DNA of 64,000 bases from Paragorgia papillata (Eukaryota > Cnidaria > Anthozoa > Scleralcyonacea > Coralliidae), in NCBI GenBank assembly GCA_035771165.1, contig JAWNZC010000368.1:2224501-2288500 (forward strand), in the 5' to 3' direction. Below, piece by piece: positions 53,871 to 63,134 of this stretch. The notes under the pieces are model-generated. The model made no database searches, was not told the origin of the DNA, and saw only the letters and a list, made by a program, of their open reading frames with translations. The position numbers were made by a program, and so were the translations under genes. Within the stretch, counting starts at the first letter, position 1. The number at the start of each line of letters is the position of its first letter.

Positions 53871-54115
53871 CTGGCACAAGTTGTTAGCGGGGTGCCTCTC
53901 CTCGCTGAAGTTAAGCCTGGTCGAATCGTGTTAGTATACTTGGATGCATGGTAATTGACTAACTTAGCTTCATGTGATTGTAAAGTTCTCTTCTCTGTTC
54001 CTCGAGGGGTTTTCAACAGGTTCTCTGGTTTTCCTCCTTCCGAAAAATCAACACCGTAGTTTCCCCAGTTAATTCTACGAACTGTACTTCTATCAAGGGG
54101 TGAGGGCCATTGAGT
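53871..54115 (+). repeat. 5S-rRNA-derived SINE copy
   Basis: GAAGTTAAGCCTGGTCGAAT, TTAGTATACTTGGATGCATG and the tail TTCTCTGGTTTTCCTCC and CAGTTAATTCTACGAAC match 21531-21750. It lies inside the tRNA-like cluster. Confidence 0.7.
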
Positions 54116-54377
54116 TATCAGTATCTAAATACCGCCATATGTTGCCACTCTCAATAGATTCAATAGATAAAGTCGCTTTATATCTGTATGTGCTTCCTAA
54201 GCGTAGCGTTTGCATATGAGATGTTGCTAAAGTGATCTGATAGAATATCATACGTATATAATGCATGTAGTGCATATGGTACGTTTGCGAGCTTCGTGTA
54301 ATGTAACAGACGTTTGATAGATTCCTGATACGAAACTCTTTCTTCGGCAAACAGCGATTTGAATCAATCTTTTCTGA

Positions 54378-54450
54378 GCCCCAGACAGGGTTCGAACTTG
54401 CAACCTTCTAATGACCCAGTTAGACGCTCTAACCATTGAGCTACTGAGGC
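54378..54450 (-). repeat. tRNA-like unit, best-preserved - strand copy
   Basis: A 73-nt core: GCCTCAG...CTGGGGC forms a 7-bp acceptor stem, GCTC/GAGC a D stem, TCTAA/TTAGA an anticodon stem, and GTTCGAACCC a B box. The anticodon loop is 8 nt (CTGGGTCA), so it is unlikely to be a working tRNA. A half unit follows at 54487-54512. Confidence 0.6.
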
Positions 54451-54560
54451 TCACATGGTAGATGTTCGTCAAGCTCAGTCATTTCTGAGCCCCAGACACG
54501 AATCGAACTTGTACGTAAGTACATCTGACTATGTGTTTGCAACCTTAGCTCTCCGCGTGA

Positions 54561-54632
54561 GCCTCAGTAGCTCAATGGTTACAGCGTCTAACTGGTCATT
54601 AGAAGATTGCAGGTTCGAACCCTATCTGGGGC
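54561..54632 (+). tRNA. tRNA-like unit, possible tRNA-Thr(GGT)-like pseudogene
   Basis: A 72-nt core with acceptor stem GCCTCAG/CTGGGGC, anticodon stem TCTAA/TTAGA around a 7-nt loop CTGGTCA (GGT at the anticodon position), and B box GGTTCGAACCC. The D stem is broken (GCTC against CAGC). It belongs to a repeat family with conserved flanks (GAAACATTTTCTGAGTAATT, then GAGCTTGACGAAC), so it is a SINE-type unit more than a host tRNA. Confidence 0.4.
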
Positions 54633-54724
54633 TCAGAAACATTTTCTGAGTAATTGAGCTTGACGAACATCTACCAAATATCTGTAACATTACACCAAGC
54701 TCACAAACGTACTACATGTATTAA

Positions 54725-55146
54725 GGCCTGGCCAAACGCTTTCAACATCGCATTCAACATAATTCAACATTGTTGAACGATGCTGAATAATGTTGAAAGC
54801 ACGAGTGGCCAAATGAATTCAACATCGTTCAACATTCATGAATGACAATTAATTGAACGCGAGCTACCATAAAAGCTGGAATCGACAATATCCCGCATGG
54901 CGCATGTCTCTGTTCAACAAAGTTGAATGAAATGTGGCCAAATGCGTTCAACACCTTTCAACATTTTGAGAACAATAGAAATGTTGAACGCGTGTTTGAA
55001 CATGTTCAAATTTCATTCAACATCATTCAACACCATTCAACAACGTTCAACATCATTCAACAGGGGTGGCCAAACGCTTTCAACATGTTGAATTCAACAA
55101 TGTTGAACGCTGTTGAATGAAATGTTGAAAGCGTTTGGCCATGGCC
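54725..55146. mobile_element. 422-bp MITE, GGCCAAACGCTTTCAACAT termini
   Basis: Begins GGCCTGGCCAAACGCTTTCA and ends TGAAAGCGTTTGGCCATGGCC, flanked by TTAA on both sides (a TA duplication is equally possible). The interior repeats TTCAACAT/ATGTTGAA at least fifteen times. Confidence 0.85.
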
Positions 55147-55247
55147 TTAAACATGTATAACTATAGTTTACCTTACGAAATGGTAATATTTCAAAATGTA
55201 AAAAAGTAAGAGTGCCCGCGTTGGCAGTGTTTTAAAGAAAGCAGAAT

Positions 55248-55400
55248 GAAAAGGTGGTATATGCCAACATTTTTAGTAACAAAAAAGTAAAGCTGACGTT
55301 TCTAACGCAACCCTTTACATTTCACTCTGATGAAGGACTCCGCTTGAAACGTCACTGTTTTTCGTTGCTAAAAATCTTTGCAGTTTACCACCTATTCACT
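55248..55400 (+). ncRNA. candidate hammerhead-like motif inside an inverted repeat
   Basis: CTCTGATGAAGGACTCCGCT then TGAAACGTCAC (about 55326-55356) has CUGAUGA and GAAA in hammerhead order, like the Penelope-type motif at 46363. Arms of about 50 bp flank it: GGTGGTATATGCCAACATTT against AATCTTTGCAGTTTACCACC. Stem II is weak, so function is doubtful. Confidence 0.35.
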
Positions 55401-55903
55401 TTGCAATATTTCAAGCTGTTCAGTCTTTTGTATTCCTCGACGTGACTTCAGAATTTCAAAAATTTGACAACTGTGCTTTAATTATTATCTGTACTTTATT
55501 GAAATCAAAGCACGGCTAACTCAGTATAGCTTGCATACCTTCGTCAGCGGGTTATTAGGAACATTACGAAATACGACGGCAACTTCAACGACGTCGCCTA
55601 AACAAAATAATTTTAGAGTTGCGAAACAAAAAGAATGTCTGAATTATTTTTCGCCCGTAGCGTAATCTCAACAGCGTCCTCGTTCTTCAATTTACCTCCC
55701 GTTGGCTTGTTTACTGACTTGTGCAACTTTCTCACGAAGCCCGAAATCATGTTTTCGCAAACACGATTTGAATTTATAACAAACACATGAACAAACACAA
55801 CTTGTAAAATAAAAACTGTTGACCAAAAAATATTAGTAAAGGCAAACTTTACCATGTATACTGAGCTTCGATTTGCTAGCCCTCATAAGAGGACCAGCCC
55901 TTG
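55401..55903. other. no recognisable gene
   Basis: An 80-codon - strand frame at 55613-55855 shows no family resemblance. Some sequence (ACGACGGCAACTTCAACGAC) resembles short repeats but was not assigned. Confidence 0.3.
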
Positions 55904-56085
55904 AGTGCGTTTACATGGGAAATTTCCAGCCCTCCTAGGCGAGATCCCGGGTTGTCAATAGCGAGATCTCTCCTAGGAGGGCTGGCTCTCTTGTCATGTA
56001 AACGCAAACAAATTTTTACAAGGAATTACGCTGAGAGACGGGATCTCGGCAAAGAGGACTAGCCCTCCTCCATATAAACACCCCC
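55904..56085. mobile_element. GC-rich MITE, GTTTACATGG termini
   Basis: The left GTGCGTTTACATGGGAAATT and right CCTCCATATAAACACCCCC form imperfect inverted ends. The interior pairs CCAGCCCTCCTAGGCGAGAT with ATCTCTCCTAGGAGGGCTGG. Confidence 0.6.
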
Positions 56086-56088
56086 TTA

Positions 56089-56453
56089 CGGGTCGATTAC
56101 ATGGACCACGGTTAACCGGGATGAAAATGTCCATGTAATTGTTTTCATCTCGGCAAACTGGGCTGAAGAACTGAAATAGAACATCAAAACGTTGTTCGTG
56201 TGTTTCGTGATCATAGTGAAGACTTAATAAATTAATTAGTCTTCGTGAAGACGCTTTCGTGAGTTAGCTAAAACTATAACAATCTTTTTATTAACGATGG
56301 GCTTACAAAATAAATAATAGACTAATTGGTGTAAAACTGAAGTAAAACTAACGTAATTTACTTGATAATTGCGAATTTCGGCCTGAAATCATCCACGTTA
56401 ATTCAAAACTCATTCCGGTTTGCCGGGCTAGCCCGCTCCATATAATCGCCCCC
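56089..56453. mobile_element. 365-bp MITE, GATTACATGGACC termini, TTA duplication (copy 2)
   Basis: CGGGTCGATTACATGGACC to CCATATAATCGCCCCC between two TTAs. The interior matches the copy at 38984-39544. Confidence 0.8.
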
Positions 56454-56924
56454 TTATTAGAGCATTTTCTCGTCTTCAGGACGACGTCAAGGGCCAAAAA
56501 ATGAGACCTGCTGCTTAAGATTGACTTCAATACTGACACCACAACCATTTTAGCAGTACTGAGGCGTTATTAAAGTCATTAAACTAGCTTCAAATATCTA
56601 ATATAATAGTGAGTCGTCATGACCTTTTTTAATACAAAAATTTATGTTGCTTTTTAACGGTTGTCGTCGTCCTACATCGTAAAGGCCCTACTAATAGAGG
56701 ATGTTAACCTGTTGCTGCCTAGGTTTGTCTGAGGGAAGTAAAATCGTTTGGCATTCGACAGAGTAAAAGAATAAAGATTAACGATAGAGGCCGTTTTTGG
56801 CCGGCTCAGGCAGGTTAATAAGGAAACCGAGCCATTTTGCAAATCAGGCTAGTTTACCAGACCTACACATATGCATGTATGAATAATAAAGACTTATTAT
56901 TATTAACCATATTATTATTGCAAG
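56454..56924. other. no recognisable feature
   Basis: Unassigned sequence. Confidence 0.3.
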
Positions 56925-57040
56925 GGGTGTACGGGAAAGAGGTTTTCGTACAGACCGAGCGACGAAGGAGCGAGCTTTGTGCGATAAAAGCGAGGGCAAA
57001 TACTTTCCCGTACAGAGCGAGCAAACGAGGTTAATAAGGA
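56925..57040. repeat. fold-back hairpin, GGTTAATAAG family (copy 4)
   Basis: GTACGGGAAAGAGG and the right arm TACTTTCCCGTACAGAGCG, then CGAGGTTAATAAGG. The left outer arm is eroded. The unit matches 34437-34564. Confidence 0.65.
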
Positions 57041-57041
57041 A

Positions 57042-57411
57042 TTTATTATATGGCTATTGCTTGAATTGCTTCATTTTATTTTGTTTCGAGCGTTGTTTTC
57101 GTTTTCAGAGTATGCTGTTTACCTTACCTGTTAACTTTTTCGTCTTCTTCTTCACACCAGTTCGGCTTTTATTTGTCGTGTTTTTAGATAAACAACTTTA
57201 AAGAAAACCAGCAGTAATGTTCCAACACATTTTATTGTTCAGAATGTTTGAATAAAGATACCCAGAAATTTTCCCGTCAACGTTACAGGAGCGAGAAAAA
57301 AGCGTATTGACCGGTATGTCAATATCGTAAAATCCCGACCGCTCAGGAACCAATCAGCATGCATCGTCGTTTTGCGTACGGACCCGAAATCAAACCCAGC
57401 CATATAATAAA
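57042..57411. mobile_element. TTTATTATATGGC-TIR element, copy 3
   Basis: TTTATTATATGGC to GCCATATAATAAA. The interior shares TTTTATTTGTCGTGTTTTTA-like sequence and ACCAATCAGCATGC with 34567-34980. Confidence 0.75.
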
Positions 57412-57475
57412 ATACTTGATTGCATTCGTAGATTGTGCGAATAAAGTGATTAACCATTAGATTATCCCATTTAAG

Positions 57476-57602
57476 TTATTTTAATATATCTGCCCATCTA
57501 ACATCACAACCTTGATTGGTTATTATATAAGCAGCGAAATTTTGGAACTTTTGCAAACGAGTAGATATGCCTTTGTTCAAATTCCCCCAAACAGTGTCGC
57601 AA
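57476..57602 (-). pseudogene. LINE reverse transcriptase C-terminal scrap
   Basis: The - strand reads CDTVWGNLNKGISTRLQKFQ then NFAAYIITNQGCDVRWADIL. The pattern VWG......LQK.QN.AA..IT...yd...adiL is the post-RT region of CR1/Jockey-like LINEs. The frame runs upstream into the CAGA array. Confidence 0.65.
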
Positions 57603-57718
57603 GACAGACAGACCAACAGGCAGACAGACCAGCAGACAGACCGACAGACAGACAGACAGACAGACCGACTGACTGACTGACCGACAGACTGACCGACAGA
57701 CAGACAGACAGACAGACC

Positions 57719-57784
<66 letters not shown>

Positions 57785-57806
57785 TAGACAGACAGACAGA
57801 CAGACA
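57601..57806. repeat. (CAGA)n tetranucleotide array
   Basis: About 200 bp of CAGA with CCGA and CTGA variants. CLSVCLSV frames are artefacts. Confidence 0.9.
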
Positions 57807-59275
57807 ACAGCCGACATACAGCGGATTTTGACGGATGGTGTTTTACAAACTCGTCCCCAGGCTTTTCTAGGGTTGCGACCCTGTCAAGTGTTATTGTGTT
57901 AATGAGGGAGCAGATTTGTTCAAATTAGAAGCGAATTAATCTTTAATATTGTCCAGTAAAGTACCTGAAGGAAGACTAGAGCGTTCTTAGTGCTATGAGT
58001 AAAGTTTTAGAAGTAATGGTGAAAGGAGCGAATCGTTTCTAAGCAACCAAATATACGAGGAATGGGCAGGACATTGATGTGTAATGTTGTAACTTGTAAG
58101 TACAGTTGACTTGTTTGTTTGTTTGTTTGTTTGTCTGTCGCTAGGACGTCTCACAAAATACTGCACAGATTTTCATGAAGTTTGTGAAAAGATTGATCAT
58201 AGACCAAGGACCAACCCATTCAATTTTGGTTCATAAAGATCTGACCATAAGATTCTTCGTGTAGAAGACATACTTGATTGCGCTCATTATCCTTATTTTA
58301 TGCAAATATTTTAGCATAATTTTGATGCATGAATAAAATACTTGATTGCACTTGTACTGTACATGTGTAAGTCACGTGAGCTAGCCTGGTTAGCAGGACA
58401 GCTTGTTTTCTTTTTAACACTTTCACTCCCATCGATGCCATTTGGCACTTTTTAATTTTTACTCTGTCCAAAGCCAGATGATTTTACTCGTCAAGGGAAG
58501 AACTGACATGGTGGGAGTTAAAGGGTTGAGCGTCTCTAATACATGTAACTCATTGGTGCAGGTTTAACCCTATCTAGACTTGGGGGGGGGGGGGGATCTA
58601 CCCGCGACAAATTTAAAGTTTTGTAACTTTTCAACTATTTAAAATAAATGGATGAAATTTGGTGACTTTTCAGAACTGGTGTTGCAGAACACTTCGTGTG
58701 TAAAAAAATTTTTTTACACTGATTAGTGTTGCCACAGCAACTGCATTTTTGATGACGTTTGTGGCAAAAATTTCGAAATTCTGGTTTAATTTAGTTTTTT
58801 TTTGTTTTTTTGGAGTATTTTATTAATTTTAGTATTTTTAATATAATTCCATGAATTTTGTGTGTTCATTCATAATGACGTCACAAATCCAATATGGCGG
58901 AATGCAAAATGGCGGAACAATGACGAACAATGACAGTGACGTCATCATTTTAATTTTTACGAAAAATTGCTTTTAAAGTTACGGATGCTCGTAGGATACT
59001 TCAGATAATATATAAATAGAACAATAAAGCTTGATTAATGAATATAACATTTACCTTCTTATCACAACAACTAACTCAACGGCCATAAACCAAATTCTTC
59101 CTAAATTTTTAAGTTTTATAGTTTTATCTTCCTTCTACTGGCTCTGACTACAGTAAGAATAAAAAAAATTTGATTTGAGAGTTTTTCCTGTCTATTATTT
59201 GGCTTTATTATCTGGAGAAGAGTATTTTACTAGCAACTGAAACACTCGTAGAATCCATATTTCACTACATCCGGG
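57807..59275. other. no recognisable gene; short simple repeats
   Basis: A short (TTTG)n run lies at about 58108-58135, a 14-base G run at 58581-58594, and T/A-rich stretches around 58790-58850. No coding or TIR structure was recognised. Confidence 0.4.
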
Positions 59276-59296
59276 AACCGAGTGGCGTATTGTGTG

Positions 59297-59365
59297 TGGT
59301 GGGTGGGTGGGTGGGTGGGTAGGTAGGTAGGTAAGTAAGTAAGTGAGTAACAACTTTATTTAAAG
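59297..59365 (-). repeat. graded simple repeat, likely LINE 3' tail
   Basis: The + strand shows (GGGT)n, then (AGGT)n, then (AAGT)n, followed by AACAACTTTATTTAAAG. On the - strand this is CTTTAAATAAAGTTGTTAC followed by a short tandem tail, as at many LINE 3' ends. Confidence 0.5.
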
Positions 59366-60345
59366 AGGATAACACCTGACAGTTCAACTGATAAACTTGT
59401 GGTCCTAATAAAATACATTTATAAAGACAAAGGCAGGAACGGACCACAGAGACTAGTCTCCAATAACGGGGTCCCCATACTATATATACATGTACAGTGA
59501 TTTATATTAATAACAACAATAATAATAACAAGATGCCTTGGTCAGACGTTCACTCGTGCTACTGGCAAAAGTGCAGAGAGGCGCGTATATACCGCGTGAG
59601 CAAAGGTGGGAGTGGGCTGAGGAAGATCATATTGAAGGCTGAATGCGGTGCATACTTCACATTGGTGAACATATTTACGATCAAGACAGTTGTCAGCCAC
59701 ATCTGATCATTGTTAAACTACAAAGTCAGTCAGTCTATTTCGAAATTTACCAACAATGTGCAAGAACAAAAAGTATACTGTCAAGCCATCATCTAGATTT
59801 GGAGTGAAACGAAAAAACAGTGTACTTATTGTAACAGATTCAGGAAGGGAAAATCGCCAAAAATACCAGTATGCAAACCATATTAAGAATAACAATGACA
59901 AAATATTCAATAATGCACGCACAATGGAAATTTTCCGATCGATCAGTTTCTCGCAGTCAACAAGAAAGAAATGCTATTTGATTTGTTTTGTTCAGTTACA
60001 CACGAATATCATTCGTCTCAATCGGTCTGTCTGTAACAATCGGTTGCGATCTCCGGTTGCAATCTGGCGGTTTTACATATATCGTCTTATTTTATAATGT
60101 TACTCTCTGATACACAACCCTACTCTATTACGTAACTAATCCCTTTACAATGTCCCCTTTCATGCAATTTGGCTACTTAATAAAACTATGTCCAGGAAGG
60201 TCTTAATCCCTTCTTCCAGTAAGGTCTTAATCCCTACTTAATTTATTATCGAGTCGGTTTTCTTTGTTCTTCCGAGGTCTTTACATCGATCGCATAAGGT
60301 GGAAAAAATAGACAAAACTTTGTTGGAAAACCTCCTCGATAATAA
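59366..60345. other. no recognised gene
   Basis: Frames at 59497-59706 and 59756-60097 (MCKNKKYTVKPSSRFGVKRK) are open but resemble no family and have no clear splice context. Confidence 0.3.
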
Positions 60346-60445
60346 ATTAAGTCAGATAAATCCCTCGAACGTCGGGATGTATGCGATATAAAGCCCTTTT
60401 ATACAGCATACATCCCGCGTTCTCGGGATTTATCTATTACTTACT
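60346..60445. repeat. imperfect hairpin
   Basis: GATAAATCCCTCGAACG and CGGGATGTATGCGATATAAA pair with TTTATACAGCATACATCCCG and CGTTCTCGGGATTTATC. Confidence 0.65.
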
Positions 60446-60630
60446 CCTTAATTAATCGAGCACTCGCCCAGGAAACGCGGTCGCTAATCGCATTGTTAAA
60501 AGAATGTCACACTATATCGCTTTTCGTTCTATAATCTTTACTATGTTAGACTCCGGTAACACATTGATTTGTCTGAACAATGATCAACGCGCTTTCGCAG
60601 TAGACATACACGCCTGAGCGTGCCTATTTT

Positions 60631-61046
60631 GTAAGATTGTATTTGGAAGAACACCTAAGATAATGAAAAATGGCTTTCACATGCCTTTCAAATCTTAACT
60701 CATTATTCAGTTATTGGCTATGCAATTTGAGCAATATTAATGACCGCACACGTTGTATGTGGGAGAAAACGGAAAATCAGTCATATCTTTGGATTGGTTT
60801 AACTACAGAAAACCACACATTGCAGATGTAATTAGACCATACCCCAAGGAAAATTTCCAACGTTTGATTCAGTTTAGTCAAACCAATCCAAAGATATGAC
60901 TGATTTTCCGTTTTCTCCCACATACAACGTGTGACGTCATTGCTCAAATTGCATAGCCAATAACTCGAGGAATGGGATAAGATTTGAAAGGCGTGTAAAA
61001 GCCATTTTTCATTATCTTAGGTGTTCTTCCAAATACAATCTTAAAA
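60631..61046. mobile_element. 416-bp element with about 170-190-bp inverted arms
   Basis: The left arm GTAAGATTGTATTTGGAAGA matches the right TCTTCCAAATACAATCTTA. Inner GAAAACGGAAAATCAGTCAT and its complement extend the pairing almost to the centre. A long fold-back MITE without coding capacity. Confidence 0.8.
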
Positions 61047-61105
61047 AACTGAAGTGAAATTTCGTTTCATAGTCACTTTTAGTAGTCCGACAATGGCAGA
61101 TTATT

Positions 61106-61478
61106 AGGGACCTTAAGCAAGCACAACGCGAACGTCACGACGACGACCCAAGTACAATAGTATTTTTCAACCAAAACAAAACGTTGAATAATTTGCAGTC
61201 CCAAGAGTAATCCCAACACCGTCCTCGTTGCACATACAACGTCAACTGAAGCGTTTTTACGTTTTCAAGACAACGTTGTGGCAAAGAACAGCAAAAGTTG
61301 TTAGTTTACTTAGGCGTTAATCTATTATACGTCACGTTGTCGAAGCTATGGCTACTTTTTAAAGATCTTACAAAATACATAAAACATACAATATACGATG
61401 TCCTGATCCATGGTTTCTTTTAAATACATGCAGTAACTTATTTGCCGTCGTCATCCTAGCTTCCTTAATAAGGTCCCT
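61106..61478. mobile_element. 373-bp MITE, AGGGACCTTA termini
   Basis: AGGGACCTTAAGCAAGC at the left; GCTTCCTTAATAAGGTCCCT at the right. A truncated partner is at 18521-18847. ATTATTAG flanks occur on both sides in inverted form. Confidence 0.8.
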
Positions 61479-61489
61479 AGTATCTAATA

Positions 61490-61587
61490 ATCACGACACT
61501 CTGTAAAGTAGAAGGCCCAGTGTAAGATTAGCTTTGCTAAACTGGTACATTTTTGTAAATGTTTATGTAAACCTTCTCTAAATAAAG

Positions 61588-61622
<35 letters not shown>
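61490..61622 (+). repeat. LINE 3' end with (ATT)n tail
   Basis: TGTAAACCTTCTCTAAATAA then AGTTTATTATTATT is the usual 3' end form of CR1/L2/Rex-like LINEs. No coding part remains. It lies about 100 bp upstream of the ankyrin gene start. Confidence 0.5.
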
Positions 61623-61623
<1 letters not shown>

Positions 61624-61719
61624 AATAGGAAGTCAGTTAGGGTGTTCTGTGTCCCATGTGGACCCATAAGCCAAAGCGAGCGGAGATTCGTTCGAGCGAA
61701 AGAAAAAGCCATTCGCAGA

Positions 61720-61849
61720 ATGGAGTTATGGGAGGCTGCACGTGATGGCAACTTGAGTAAAGTGAAAGAGTTGATTGATGGGGGTGCAGACATAGAAGAA
61801 AAGAGAGGATTCTTGAAAGGAACTCCTCTACACTACGCAGCTATTGAAG
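61720..61849 (+). CDS. ankyrin-repeat gene, first recognised exon
   Basis: ATG at 61720 opens MELWEAARDGNLSKVKELID, then GGADIEEKRGFLKG and TPLHYAAIEG. This is one full ankyrin repeat and the start of the next (TPLHyAa). The donor GAAG|GTAACT lies at 61849/61850, exit phase 1. The frame is open further upstream (to 61642, with an AG acceptor at 61640), so an earlier exon cannot be excluded. Splicing to 61947 restores EGHINIVGYLIKNGAD. Ankyrin repeats bind partner proteins; no other domain is visible. Confidence 0.8.
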
Positions 61850-61946
61850 GTAACTAGAAATGCTCAAATATTGATTGATCACAAATCAGAAGTCAAAGCA
61901 GTAAACGAAAACATAATAATATTCCTTTATTTTGCATTCTTTATAG

Positions 61947-62330
61947 GACACATCAATATAGTTGGTTATCTTATTAAAAACGGAGCCGATGTTCGTTGTA
62001 AAGACCAACACGGTGACTCTCCTCTTCATCTTGCCAGTCGGTGGGGTCATTTTAAAGTTGTGAAGCTTCTTATTAAAGGAAGTGATATCACTTCTAGAGA
62101 CGATGTTGGCAGTACTTCACTTCATGCTGCATGCTCAGGAGGACATACAGCAGTGGTCGACTATCTTGTGCAGCATGGCGCTGACATAGAATCTCGAAAC
62201 AAAGCTGGTTACTCACCTTTTCTTGATGCATGCCTTGTTAACGAATTTCATGTGGTGCAGTACTTGACCAGCAAAGGTTGCGATATTACAACCACAACTG
62301 AAGATGGCTTGTCAGGTCTCGAAATAGCTG
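61947..62330 (+). CDS. ankyrin-repeat gene, second exon
   Basis: The acceptor CATTCTTTATAG ends at 61946 and the donor GCTG|GTGAGT follows 62330. 384 bp, phase 1 in and out, encoding about four repeats: HINIVGYLIKNGADV, then CKDQHGDSPLHLASRWGHFK, GSTSLHAACSGGHTAVVDYL, KAGYSPFLDACLVNEFHVVQ and TTTEDGLSGLEIAG. The TPLH-type turn is seen as SPLH, TSLH and SPFL, so repeats are diverged but intact. Later exons were not recognised before the gypsy element at 62879. Confidence 0.85.
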
Positions 62331-62878
62331 GTGAGTATTCTTTATGAACATTGTTGCATTATTCTCACTATATTGGATACATTTTAAAACAATTAGCTTT
62401 TTTTCTTTGGCTAGACCAATTTGAGACACACATTTTTTCTCAGGGCTTAGTTGCTGTGTCAGTTGGTTGAGAAAAGAATGAATTCAAAATAGAAAGTCAG
62501 TCTTTTTTATAACTATTTAAGAATTAAGATGACTCAAACTGGCCAGACAGGCAGACAATGTGTAAACTAACAGGGTAATTTTGTGTTATGTTTCTTTTTT
62601 TTTATTATTATTAAATCTTTAATTTACAATGATAAAAACCGGTCAGTCTGGAGCAAGTTTTCTCCAACCTTCCAGCAAGCCGTTTAAAGGTGTAATGACT
62701 CTGCTGCCCAATGCACCTAGTTGTTTGTTTCGAGCGCTCCCATGCTGGCTCTCCCCATTCACCACACACAGTTCCTTAGCTGCTAACCTTGGTTATCTCA
62801 TAACACCATTTTAACGCCACAAGTACAATTAAAACTTTGAACCTAATGTATGCAACGCTTTAGCTTCTTAAAGTAGAA
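62331..62878. other. intron or spacer after the ankyrin exons
   Basis: No further ankyrin-like sequence. A 61-codon frame at 62629-62814 has no recognisable similarity. Confidence 0.35.
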
Positions 62879-63042
62879 TGTAATGTTCAAGCAAGGCGAG
62901 TGTTGTAAAAGTATGAAGTTTAATATCTACTATAAAGTTCATACAAAAAGTTCCTCCATCTTTTTTCTTACATGTATTTATATACATGTACATCAAGGCG
63001 TAAGTCCCGGATGATGTATAAATTATAATGAATTATGTGACA
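62879..63042 (-). repeat. 3' LTR of a Ty3/Gypsy-like element, about 164 bp
   Basis: On the - strand it starts TGTCACATAATTC and ends GAACATTACA (TG...CA ends). It contains a TATA-like ACATGTATATAAATACATG. It follows a purine-rich stretch (TTCAGGGAGGAGA, 63043-63055 on +), the expected polypurine tract. The 5' LTR would lie beyond 64000. Confidence 0.65.
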
Positions 63043-63055
63043 TCTCCTCCCTGAA
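63043..63055 (-). other. polypurine tract
   Basis: TTCAGGGAGGAGA on the - strand directly abuts the LTR start; this is where plus-strand DNA synthesis of LTR elements is primed. Confidence 0.55.
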
Positions 63056-63134
63056 GCACAGATGTTGATTATGTAATATATAATCTTGATGTTCTATACA
63101 CTATGAGTGTTGTTCTGTTTATAGTTTATAAGAT

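Noticed and set aside
54561..54632. Functional tRNA-Thr gene
   Set aside because: Broken D stem, and part of a repeat family with conserved non-tRNA flanks; kept only as a low-confidence tRNA-like entry.
55613..55855. 80-residue - strand frame with a hydrophobic start
   Set aside because: No similarity, no splice context, and no support beyond openness.
57476..57817. CLSVCLSV frame as a secreted cysteine-rich protein
   Set aside because: The N-terminal part is the CAGA array; only the last 40 codons resemble a LINE fragment.
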